Source: JAWKSY01 sp041402125 (GTDB lineage: Bacteria; Planctomycetota; GCA-002687715; DRQF01). From it: a stretch of 64,000 nucleotides of DNA. A program made the position numbers and the translations under genes. The notes below the pieces were generated by a model. It was given only the letters and a program-made list of their open reading frames with translations, did no database searches and had not been told where the DNA came from. Position 1 is the stretch's first letter. Each line of letters begins with the position of its first letter. Below are positions 1 to 8,741 of this stretch, piece by piece. The stretch spans positions 62,001 to 126,000 of the forward strand of contig JAWKSY010000012.1 of the NCBI GenBank assembly GCA_041402125.1, in the 5' to 3' direction.

Positions 1-1
1 G

Positions 2-3000
2 GCCCCGGATGGGAGCGCCGTCGCGAGCAACGCGGGCACGGTATGGATCTACAGCCTCTCGACGTCCGGGGTCCGGTTCATCCACCGCATCGAGGGCGAC
101 CAGGCATCCCTCAATTTCGGGCGTGGGGTCGCCCCGGCCGGCGATGTCGACGGCGACGGAATACGCGATGTCTGGGTGAGCCGAACCGGATTCGGGGCGG
201 GGGGTGGCTTCGGAGGAGACGTTCTCTTGATCTCCGGGGCGCACATCATGGCCAATCCGGCTCCCTCCGGAACAGGGCACTGTACCGGGACCGCGCCGGA
301 TCCCTGGGTGACCCTCATCGGAGCGACGCCGCCCGCGTCCGGCTCCCCCTGTCTCTTCCGCTTCGAGACGACGGAGTCGAACTCGCGATTCGGCTGGGCG
401 ATCGATGCGGATGCCGATCTCAATGCCGACTTCATCTCGGACCTTCTCGTCGGAGCGATCGATGAGACCAGCGGCGGGGCTGCGAACGGAGCCGTCTGGG
501 TGCTCTCGGGAGGTTGGGTGCGATCCCGGATCAACGGCGCCGGCACTCTGGTCGAGCTCCTCGATCCCGTCGCCCCGACCAGTGCGGGGGTCATCCTTCG
601 GATCGTCGGCCCGCCGCCGACGACGGGCGTCGCGGAGTTCGGACTCCCTCGGTTCGTGGGCGACATCGATGCGGATGGCGTCGAGGACTTCGCCATCCAA
701 GATTACACGCAGGAGTTACTCTCGGTCTACTCGGGTGCGACGCGGGTGCTCATCAAGCGCTTTGCGGGCGACACATCCCAAGTGCCGACGCCGCGATTCG
801 GTTTCTCGTTCACCGGGGTCGGCGATCTGAATGGCGACGGCTTCGGCGAGATTGCGGTGGGTGCCCCCGGCGACGCGCCGACGGCCGAGGGAGACGTCTG
901 GATCCTCGACGGTCTGAAGACCTGCGACAACAGCTCCGGGTTCGGCCCCTTCGTTATTCCCGATCCCGAGACCATCGTCGGAACTCCCGCGCCGACGGCC
1001 TCGGTCCCCGTTTTCCGCTACATCGCCGGATCCGCGCTCGGGGCACCTTTCGGGGACGACCTCGCGACTCGTTTCGGCTACGCGTTGTCCTCCGGTGACT
1101 TCGACGGGGACGGGACGAACGACCTGCTCGTGGGGTCGCTCAGCGTGCCCGTCGGCTTCAACCGAGGTCTGATCGTCGGCTTCTCCGGAGCGACGTTCCA
1201 GGAGCTCTTCCGCCGTGAGGGTGATGATGACTTCGACGCTCTCGGCATCAGCGTCGCGGCCATCGATGACGGCAACGGAAATGGCCGGGCCGAGCTGATT
1301 GCGACGGCACCGTCGGATGATCTTGGCGGCGTGGACTTCGGGTCCGTCACCGTGGCCGAGCTTCTCGTGACGGAATTGAGTGATGTCGCGGTGATCGAAG
1401 CGAAGCAGGGCGGGAGTGCGGGCGCACAGTTCGGCTGGGACCTCGCGACCATCGGCGACGTCAACGGCGACGGCGTGGGTGACTACGCCGTCGGCTCTCG
1501 ATTCGCGGGATTCCGCGGTCCGGGTTCGGGTCGAGTCTCCGTCTACGACGGTGCCGACGACTCGCTTCTTCATCATTTCGACGGTGCCGGTGGAGGCGAC
1601 GAGATCGGACGGCAGGTGTCGCGACTCGGTGATGTCGACGGAGACGGGTTCGTTGACTTCGTGATCGCCTCGCGGGTCGTGGATACGGGGGCCGGATTCG
1701 ACACGGGCGCGACGTACGTGATTTCCGGTGCCTACGTTCAACAGCACCTCGGCGGGACGACGGTCCTGTCGAACATGGCCCTTTCCGGAGCCGAGATTCA
1801 CGTCTTCCTGGGAGTCGCAGCAAACGTCGGGATCGGCTCCAAGGTCAATCCGATCGGCGATCTCGATTCAGATGGCCTCGAGGATCTCGCCATTGCGAGC
1901 GTCGCCGGAGCGGGAGGGGTCGGAGAGGTCTTCGTGATCAGTGCGTCGTTCCTCGGCGCCAACCCCGGAGGAGTCTCGACCCTCACGTCGGCTCACCCCG
2001 GATTGATCCACTACCTGCAAGGCTCCGAACTCAATGGACTTTTCGGAAGCGGTGCCCTCGAGAGCGTCGGCCTCGTTGATGTCGATTCCGTCCCGGACTT
2101 CGTCGTCGGCGAACAGCGGGCCGCCGGCAACCGAGGACGTGTCTACGTGTACTCCGGAAGTACTGCGCAGCTGATCCAGTCGTTCGAGGCTCCGTCGATC
2201 GTCGAGTTCGGCCGCCGGGCGGTGAGCCTCGGCGATCTGGACGGCGACGGCAGCGCCGAGTTCGCGATTGCCGGCAGCGGGCAGGGCGTGGTGGCCGGCA
2301 GCGTGTGGGTCCTGCATGGAGGGACAGTCGCGCAGCTACAGGCCCTGGCGGGCCCCATCGTCCTCAACGATCCTCAGCTCGGCCCTTGCGGCTCCTTGTC
2401 GATCATCCCCCCGCAGCCCGTCTATCGCTGCATCGCGGGGGATTCCGCGACCGACTTCTTCGCCACGGACATGGCTGCCGTCGATTTCGACGGCGACGGG
2501 TTCAAGGACCTGGCGGTCGGGCGTCCGGAGACCACGAACGGCCTCACCGAGGTCTATTCGGTCGCGGGCGCCGTGCAACGCCTGTTCGCCTTCAATGGTG
2601 ACTCTCCAGGCGATGCGTTCGGCTCGGTCATGGACTCGCTGGGAGATCGAAATGCAGATGGTCGGGACGACCTCATCGTCGGGGCCCCCTTCAACGACCA
2701 GGCCGGCCTCGACGCGGGCTCGATCGCGATATTCGGGGCCAATGTCCCGTATCCGGGCAGTGGTGAGGACCTGGTCCAGGGAAGCGGCATCAACGAGGCT
2801 CCCGACGGCATCAGCGTCAAGTTCGCGGACGTTGCTTCGGCGACACCGCAGCTCCTGACCTACTGCCTGGAGACCCCCCAGGGATCATTCGGAGGCATGG
2901 CGCCCGTCATCATCGCTCAGCTCGCACTGACGAGCTCCTTGCCACCGCCGATTCCCGCATTTCCGGAGGTGCGGATGAACATCTTCGATCCGACGTTCAC

Positions 3001-3199
3001 GGTTCTCCTCGATGGGAACCCGGCGAACTGCGCTTTCTGCCCCTCGCTTCCCATCGATGGGCGGCTCGAACTCGCGTACACCATTCCGATGATCACGGTG
3101 CCGGACGTCAGCATCCTCATTCAGGGCCTCGCTCTGAGCGGAAGCGCGAACAACGGGATCTTCGCCGCTTCCAACACGCACGAAATCCGATTTCGCTAA
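2..3199 (+). CDS. Secreted FG-GAP repeat protein, 5' end outside window
   Basis: The reading frame is open from base 2, so the gene starts upstream of the window; the GTG near 176 is not a believable start because in-frame sequence before it matches the downstream paralogue. The protein is built of FG-GAP/beta-propeller repeats with many calcium-type DxDGDG motifs (for example GDLNGDGFGE, GDVNGDGVGD, GDLDGDGSAE), as in integrin-alpha-like surface proteins. A ~145-residue C-terminal module with two conserved Cys (CAFC) ends in a segment like NNGIFAASN. It is probably exported, since its neighbour has a signal peptide. Only 21 bp separate its TAA from the next ATG, so the two are probably co-transcribed. 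The ligand is unknown. Confidence 0.85.
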   Translation, partial: APDGSAVASNAGTVWIYSLSTSGVRFIHRIEGDQASLNFGRGVAPAGDVDGDGIRDVWVSRTGFGAGGGFGGDVLLISGAHIMANPAPSGTGHCTGTAPDPWVTLIGATPPASGSPCLFRFETTESNSRFGWAIDADADLNADFISDLLVGAIDETSGGAANGAVWVLSGGWVRSRINGAGTLVELLDPVAPTSAGVILRIVGPPPTTGVAEFGLPRFVGDIDADGVEDFAIQDYTQELLSVYSGATRVLIKRFAGDTSQVPTPRFGFSFTGVGDLNGDGFGEIAVGAPGDAPTAEGDVWILDGLKTCDNSSGFGPFVIPDPETIVGTPAPTASVPVFRYIAGSALGAPFGDDLATRFGYALSSGDFDGDGTNDLLVGSLSVPVGFNRGLIVGFSGATFQELFRREGDDDFDALGISVAAIDDGNGNGRAELIATAPSDDLGGVDFGSVTVAELLVTELSDVAVIEAKQGGSAGAQFGWDLATIGDVNGDGVGDYAVGSRFAGFRGPGSGRVSVYDGADDSLLHHFDGAGGGDEIGRQVSRLGDVDGDGFVDFVIASRVVDTGAGFDTGATYVISGAYVQQHLGGTTVLSNMALSGAEIHVFLGVAANVGIGSKVNPIGDLDSDGLEDLAIASVAGAGGVGEVFVISASFLGANPGGVSTLTSAHPGLIHYLQGSELNGLFGSGALESVGLVDVDSVPDFVVGEQRAAGNRGRVYVYSGSTAQLIQSFEAPSIVEFGRRAVSLGDLDGDGSAEFAIAGSGQGVVAGSVWVLHGGTVAQLQALAGPIVLNDPQLGPCGSLSIIPPQPVYRCIAGDSATDFFATDMAAVDFDGDGFKDLAVGRPETTNGLTEVYSVAGAVQRLFAFNGDSPGDAFGSVMDSLGDRNADGRDDLIVGAPFNDQAGLDAGSIAIFGANVPYPGSGEDLVQGSGINEAPDGISVKFADVASATPQLLTYCLETPQGSFGGMAPVIIAQLALTSSLPPPIPAFPEVRMNIFDPTFTVLLDGNPANCAFCPSLPIDGRLELAYTIPMITVPDVSILIQGLALSGSANNGIFAASNTHEIRFR

Positions 3200-3220
3200 T
3201 TCACGTCGCGAGATGAACTC

Positions 3221-6200
3221 ATGAGTTGCAACCGTCTGCTTCGGGTCCTGACCATCGGCCTCTTCGTTCTCGGCGGCCAGGGTCGACAAGCATTCGCACA
3301 GGGTGAAGTCCAGACTCTGTTCGCCGACAGCGGGTGCCAGGCCCAGGGATGGTTCGGCGCCGCGACCGTGGATCTCGGCGACCTCGATGGGGACGGTGCG
3401 CCCGAGTTTGCGGTGGCGGCTCCGAATCTGGACCTTGCCGGGTCTAACGAGGGCGCGGTGTGGATCTACACCCATGAGACGGGCGGGCCGCGGTTCATTC
3501 ACCGCTTCGAGGGTGGAGTCGCCGAGGGCCGGCTCGGCTTCGCGATCGCACCGGCGGGAGATATCGACGGCGACGGAGTTCGGGATCTCTGGTTGGCTCG
3601 GCCCGGTGGTGGCGTGTCCATGACTGATCCGGGATCGGTTCTCCTGATCTCGGGTGCCTGGATCTCCTCGCACAAGGCCCCTCCGGGAACGGGAAACTGC
3701 ACGGGAACGGTGGCGAATTCCTGGGTGACTGAGGTCGGCTCCGGCGCCCCGGCTCCGGGCACGGCCTGGCTCTTCACCTGGACCACGAACGTCGCCAACA
3801 GCCAGTTCGGATACAGCATTGCGGGTGACGCCGACCTGGATTCGGACGGAGTCAAGGATCTCGTGGTCGGAGCGCCCGACGAGTTGAGCGCGGGCAACGC
3901 AGATGGCGCGGTCTGGGTGCTCGGAGGCGCGCATGCCCGCTCCATCATCGTTGCTCCCGGCCCCTCGTACGTGGACGTTCTTGATCCCGTGACGCTCGCG
4001 AGCAACGGGATCATCGAGCGCCTCGTCGGGCCGACGGCTCCCTCGGGCTCGTACTCCTTCGGTAATACCGTTGCCCTGATCGGCGACGTCAACGTCGACG
4101 GCACCCGAGAGATCGCCGTCGGCGACTGGACCCGCGGCCAGCAGGGGTCGCTCACGGTCTTCGAAGGTGACACGCGAATTGCGTTGAAGAGCCTTCGAGG
4201 ACATACGACGGGGATGGAGTCCACGCAGTTCGGGTTTACGGTGTGTGACCTCGGCGACCTCAATGGCGACGGCTACGATGAGTTCGCGGTCGGCGCACCC
4301 GGGCAGGCACCCTCCGAAGGCGACGTCTATGTGATCGACGGACAGGCTTTCGTTGCGACCCTCGATGAAAGCAACATGCCCATCGGCACGGGCCCGTTCA
4401 CGCTCCCGGACCCGGAGTCGGTCGTCGGCATGGCGCCGCCTCCCACGGCGACCGTGCCCGTTCTGCGCTATCTCTGGGGTGGCGACGGTGGCTCCGGATT
4501 CGGCAACGATGTCAGCAACAGGTTCGGACATGCCCTCGTGGGGCTCGACTTCGACGGGGACGGAACGAGAGATCTCGCCGTGTCTTCAGTCGGCTTTCCC
4601 AATGTCCTCCTGCGAGGGATCGTTCAGGTCTTCTCCGGGATCGACTTCGCGGAGATCGCTCGCGTCGCGTCGGACACCGACGGCGACAGCCTCGGCTACT
4701 CGATCGGGCGCCAGTCGGATGCTAACGGGAACGGGCGGGATCAACTGCTCGTTGGTCTGCGGGACGGTGACCTCGGCGGTATTGACTTCGGCTCGATCCG
4801 TGTCGTCCAGTTGCGCGTGACGGAGCTGAGCGACGTCGGTGTCATCGGCGCCGAGCAAGGCGATGCGGCCGGCGACTGGTTCGGCCATCAGGTCGCGTCC
4901 GTGGGCGACGTGAACGGTGACGGCACGGCGGATTACGCGGTGGGGTCTCGCTTCGCGTCCTTCATGTCCGCGCCGAGTTCGGGGAGGTTGACGATCTTCG
5001 ACGGCAGCGATGATTCGATCCTGCATCGCATCGAGGGCGCGGGAGGAGGCGACGAGATCGGGCGTGAGATCGCGGGGATCGGCGACGTCAATGGCGACGG
5101 TTTCGACGATTTCATCGTCGGCTCGCGGAGCGTCGATGCGGTCGGTTTCGACTCGGGTGCGGTTTACGTGATCTCGGGGGCCCACATCGCGGGGAATCCC
5201 GGTGGGACGTCGCAACTCTCCAACGCCGGGACCTCGGGGGCGGAGCTCCATGTCTTCGTCGGTCTGTCCGGTGACTCGATCGGGCTCGCGATCGCGAATC
5301 TGGGCGATCTTGATCAGGATGGCCTGGATGACCTTGGCATCTCTTCACGGCATGGGGCCGCGAGCTTCGGCGAGGTCTTCGTCGTATCCGGTGCTTACGT
5401 CGTCACCGCGCCAGTCTCGTCCTCGACCTTGAACTCTGGGCACGCCGGGCTGATTCACTATCTCCAGGGGACCGAGGCTCACGGCATCTTCGGACAGAGC
5501 ATCGCGAACGTGGGGCTGATCGATGGCGATCCGGTGCCGGACTTTGCCGTCGGCGAACTGGACGCGAGTGGAGGCGCGGGGAAACTTCACATCTTCTCGG
5601 GGTCGTCTGCCGCGCCGATTCAAGTGTTCGAGGCGCCGTATTTGGCGCACATGGGGCGGAGCATCGTGGGAGTCGGCGACCTCGACGGGGACGGCCGTGA
5701 CGAGCTTGCGGTGAGTGGTAGTGGCGATTTCCTCGCGGAAGGGAGCGTCTGGATTCTCCACGGTTTGACGGTCGCACAGCTCCAGTCCTTCGCTGGTCCG
5801 ATCGTTCTGGGCGATCCGAGGAACGGTCCCTGCGGAGCGCCGTCGATTGCGACGCAGCAGCCCGTCTATCGTTGCTTCGCTGGTGCGGAGGCGAGCGAGA
5901 ACTTCGGGTTCGACCTTTCCGCTCTGGATCTGGACGGCGATGGCAGTCGCGACCTCGCCGTCGGTATTCCGAACACTCCGAACGGAACCGTCGAGGTGTA
6001 CTCCGTCGACGGTGCGATCGAACTCCTCTTCCGGTTCAACGGCGCTGGATTCAACGACCGGTTCGCCCTCGCACTCAACACGATTCCGGATCGAAACGCG
6101 GATGGCCGAGACGACCTGATAGTTGGAGCCTATGCCAACGACCAGGTCGGCATGGACGCTGGCTCGATCACGCTCTTCGGTGCCAATGTTCCCTACCCGG

Positions 6201-6643
6201 GCAGTGGCGAGGATCTGGTCCAGGGAAGTGGTGTCAATGACGAGCCGGACGGGATCAGCGTCAAGTACGCAGAGGTTGCATCCCCGACGCCCCAGCTCCT
6301 GACCTACTGTCTCGAGACGCCCGAGGGTTCATTCGGCGGCATGGCCCCCGTCATCATCGCCCAGCTCGCTTCGACGACGTCCCTGCCGCCGCCAATCCCC
6401 GGCTTCCCGGAGGTTCGCATGAACATCTTCGATCCGACGTTCACGGTTCTTCTCGATGGGAACCCGGCGAACTGCGCCTTCTGCCCCTCGCTTCCGATCG
6501 ACGGTCGGCTCGAGCTCGCGTACGCGATCCCGATGATCACGGTTCCCGACGTCAGCATCCTCATCCAGGGACTCGCCCTGAGCGTGAATGCAGACAACGG
6601 CATCTTCGCCGCCTCCAACACTCATGAGGTCCGCTTCCGGTGA
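3221..6643 (+). CDS. Secreted FG-GAP repeat protein, tandem paralogue
   Basis: This 1140-residue protein starts with a signal peptide (basic start, then TIGLFVLGG, cleavage probably after AFA). FG-GAP repeats with DxDGDG-type calcium loops fill almost the whole chain, followed by the C-terminal module shared with the upstream gene. The two proteins align along their full length, and the last ~145 residues are nearly identical, which indicates tandem duplication. The ATG at 3221 is 21 bp after the previous stop. The family commonly acts in extracellular adhesion or carbohydrate and protein binding; no catalytic domain is visible. A surface role is inferred from the signal peptide and fold. Confidence 0.9.
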   Translation: MSCNRLLRVLTIGLFVLGGQGRQAFAQGEVQTLFADSGCQAQGWFGAATVDLGDLDGDGAPEFAVAAPNLDLAGSNEGAVWIYTHETGGPRFIHRFEGGVAEGRLGFAIAPAGDIDGDGVRDLWLARPGGGVSMTDPGSVLLISGAWISSHKAPPGTGNCTGTVANSWVTEVGSGAPAPGTAWLFTWTTNVANSQFGYSIAGDADLDSDGVKDLVVGAPDELSAGNADGAVWVLGGAHARSIIVAPGPSYVDVLDPVTLASNGIIERLVGPTAPSGSYSFGNTVALIGDVNVDGTREIAVGDWTRGQQGSLTVFEGDTRIALKSLRGHTTGMESTQFGFTVCDLGDLNGDGYDEFAVGAPGQAPSEGDVYVIDGQAFVATLDESNMPIGTGPFTLPDPESVVGMAPPPTATVPVLRYLWGGDGGSGFGNDVSNRFGHALVGLDFDGDGTRDLAVSSVGFPNVLLRGIVQVFSGIDFAEIARVASDTDGDSLGYSIGRQSDANGNGRDQLLVGLRDGDLGGIDFGSIRVVQLRVTELSDVGVIGAEQGDAAGDWFGHQVASVGDVNGDGTADYAVGSRFASFMSAPSSGRLTIFDGSDDSILHRIEGAGGGDEIGREIAGIGDVNGDGFDDFIVGSRSVDAVGFDSGAVYVISGAHIAGNPGGTSQLSNAGTSGAELHVFVGLSGDSIGLAIANLGDLDQDGLDDLGISSRHGAASFGEVFVVSGAYVVTAPVSSSTLNSGHAGLIHYLQGTEAHGIFGQSIANVGLIDGDPVPDFAVGELDASGGAGKLHIFSGSSAAPIQVFEAPYLAHMGRSIVGVGDLDGDGRDELAVSGSGDFLAEGSVWILHGLTVAQLQSFAGPIVLGDPRNGPCGAPSIATQQPVYRCFAGAEASENFGFDLSALDLDGDGSRDLAVGIPNTPNGTVEVYSVDGAIELLFRFNGAGFNDRFALALNTIPDRNADGRDDLIVGAYANDQVGMDAGSITLFGANVPYPGSGEDLVQGSGVNDEPDGISVKYAEVASPTPQLLTYCLETPEGSFGGMAPVIIAQLASTTSLPPPIPGFPEVRMNIFDPTFTVLLDGNPANCAFCPSLPIDGRLELAYAIPMITVPDVSILIQGLALSVNADNGIFAASNTHEVRFR

Positions 6644-6747
6644 GGGTAGGAGAGAGCTTCCGGGAAGCTCGAGTTCTCGGCTTGATCTAACTGCGAGAAG
6701 TGCGGGCGGGCAGGGATGTGGCGATCCCACACCGAACTCGATCTCGA

Positions 6748-6780
6748 CCAGCCTTGTTCGCCTCGGGCCAGCCTTGTTCG
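6748..6780. repeat. Two 13-bp direct repeats, 20-bp period
   Basis: CCAGCCTTGTTCG occurs at 6748-6760 and 6768-6780, about two helical turns apart, upstream of the transglutaminase gene. The spacing would suit a dimeric regulator, but this is a single observation. The rest of 6644-6900 shows no gene. Confidence 0.35.
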
Positions 6781-6900
6781 TTCGCGAGCGGTCCGCGAGG
6801 AGAAGCCGGGGCGTCCCCGCGGGGAATCCTCTCCTTGCTTGACCCGCTTTCTCGCGAAAGGTGGGGTGGTGGGACGGCGTCTCGAGGAAGGAGGTCCCCC

Positions 6901-8691
6901 ATGGCAACTGAATCGCGTGGGAAGGCGCGCCCGGTCGGGCGCGCGCGGCGGCTGGCGATCGGGATCGGTCTCCTCTGCGCCCTCGTCGCGGCCCCGGTCG
7001 CGGCGCAGGAGCAGATCGACCACCGCGAGGGCTTCGAGTCCGAGGAGGTCGACTGGGCCCGGCTCGCCTATCCCGATGCCACGCGCGCGACCCTGGAGAT
7101 GAAGAATGACCGGGCCGGCGCCCACGCCGGACGGGGTTATGCGTCGATCGTCCGCGAGAACGACGGCTACGCGTACTGGCGCTACGACGTCGAGACGATT
7201 CCGAAGGACGCGAAGTACTTTCAGGTCGAGGTCCAGGCGAGGGTCGAGAAGCTCGAGGCCGAGGGCGCGAAGATTCCGTCCCTCTCGATCCGGTTCCAGG
7301 CCCTCGAGACCGGAAAGGACGGAGCCTGGAAGGTCGTCGAGGGGGGATCATCATCCAGCCCCTTCGTCTCGCGCGGGGGAGAGTGGCAGAAACTCGAGCT
7401 GAGGGGCGAGATCCCCGCCGGAGCGGAGCGCCTCAATCTCTTCCTGATGTTTCACGGGAGCGGGCGTGCGCGCCTCGACGAGTTCCGGTTCCGCACCGCC
7501 GTCGACGAGAAGAGCCTCGGCCCGGCGCCGGCGAGGACCCAGGCGAAGGTCACGCCGGCCGAGACGGGGATCGCCATCACCGGCGAGGGCGACGCGGCCC
7601 ATCCCCTGCTCGCCAACCGGGGCGAGGAGCGACGCACTCGCGTTCCCGTCACGGTGGCGACGACGCGCGCGCGCTTCCTGGCCCAGGGAAGGACCGACTG
7701 GGAAGCCGCCTGGATGCAGGTCGCCATTCCGCGTGAGATCGATCGTCAGTCGCCGCTGGCGGTGAAGGTCGCGACCACCCCGCCCGGTCGCGTGAAGGGA
7801 CTCGAGCTGGTCCGGGCCGGCGGCAACCAGTACCTGCGCGTCCACTTCGACGCCGGATGGGACGGCTCACGCCTCGAGATCGAGGTCGACACCGCGGTCC
7901 TCATCGCTCCGCGCGAGGTCGTCCCGCTCCGACGTGCGAAGATCGTCGATCCCGCCCGGACCGACATCGTCCTGCGCCCCTTCGTCGGACCGGCCACCGG
8001 CATCGAGCCCGATCACCCCGAGATCGCGAAGGCGGCGGCCGGCTTCGATCGGCGCGATCTCGGTCACCTCTACTCGAGTCTCTGGACGTTCCTCGGTGAG
8101 AACATGAAGTACGCGGGAGGAACCGATCAGGGTGCCTCCACCGTTCTCGCCGCGGGCAAGGCCGTCTGCACCGGCTATGCCAACCTCAACGCGTCGCTCC
8201 TGCGCGCCTGCGGAGTGCCCACGCGCGTCCTCTCCTGCCTCGGCGTCGGCAAGCAGCTCCAGGAGCACTACATCGTCGAGAGCTGGACGGAGACGACCGG
8301 CTGGGTGCGCCTCGACGGCCCTCCGGAGCGTCGCACATCCGACGATGCCTACGTCATCATCCGTCGCATCGCCCCCGACACGCCCCGCGGCGGCGGCTGT
8401 GTCCCCATCTACAACCCGACCGTGCGCGGCACCGTGGCCTCCTTCGGATACGGCAAGACCGAGGAGTGGCGTCAGAACAGCTTCCAGCGCAGCGACCTCG
8501 TCTCCCGCTCGACCTGGAAGGGGGAGGAGTTCCGCCGCTTCGAGAAGGCCCTGCGCGAGACGCTCGACGCGTCCCAGGGGAAGGTGATGCCCGGAGCCGT
8601 CCTGTCCCTGGTGGCGGGAATCGACCTCGGCCGCCGCCCGACTTCCGAACTGAAGGAGCTGACGACCTGGGCGAAGGCCTGGACGGAGTGA
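6901..8691 (+). CDS. Secreted transglutaminase-like (papain-fold) protein
   Basis: A strong ribosome site (AGGAAGGAGG, 6885-6894) lies 6 bp before the ATG at 6901, which opens a signal peptide ending in AAPVAAQE; the frame extends further upstream but without signal-peptide logic. The 596-residue protein has an N-terminal beta-rich region, a middle region like bacterial transglutaminase-associated domains, and a C-terminal transglutaminase core. The apparent catalytic triad is Cys423 (AVCTGY), His456 (EHYIVESW) and Asp472 (RLDG). Members of this superfamily act as proteases, peptide cross-linkers or amidases, and the substrate cannot be told from sequence. Export to the periplasm or surface is inferred. 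It appears to be transcribed alone; the next gene is convergent. Confidence 0.85.
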   Translation: MATESRGKARPVGRARRLAIGIGLLCALVAAPVAAQEQIDHREGFESEEVDWARLAYPDATRATLEMKNDRAGAHAGRGYASIVRENDGYAYWRYDVETIPKDAKYFQVEVQARVEKLEAEGAKIPSLSIRFQALETGKDGAWKVVEGGSSSSPFVSRGGEWQKLELRGEIPAGAERLNLFLMFHGSGRARLDEFRFRTAVDEKSLGPAPARTQAKVTPAETGIAITGEGDAAHPLLANRGEERRTRVPVTVATTRARFLAQGRTDWEAAWMQVAIPREIDRQSPLAVKVATTPPGRVKGLELVRAGGNQYLRVHFDAGWDGSRLEIEVDTAVLIAPREVVPLRRAKIVDPARTDIVLRPFVGPATGIEPDHPEIAKAAAGFDRRDLGHLYSSLWTFLGENMKYAGGTDQGASTVLAAGKAVCTGYANLNASLLRACGVPTRVLSCLGVGKQLQEHYIVESWTETTGWVRLDGPPERRTSDDAYVIIRRIAPDTPRGGGCVPIYNPTVRGTVASFGYGKTEEWRQNSFQRSDLVSRSTWKGEEFRRFEKALRETLDASQGKVMPGAVLSLVAGIDLGRRPTSELKELTTWAKAWTE

Positions 8692-8741
8692 GCCCCGTCG
8701 TCAGTCCGCGAGCGCGCCGACGTTCCTGAGGCCGGCGAGGT

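Noticed and set aside
6700..6900. Upstream ATG at 6700 for the transglutaminase-like protein
   Set aside because: It would bury the signal peptide; the strong ribosome site lies directly before 6901.
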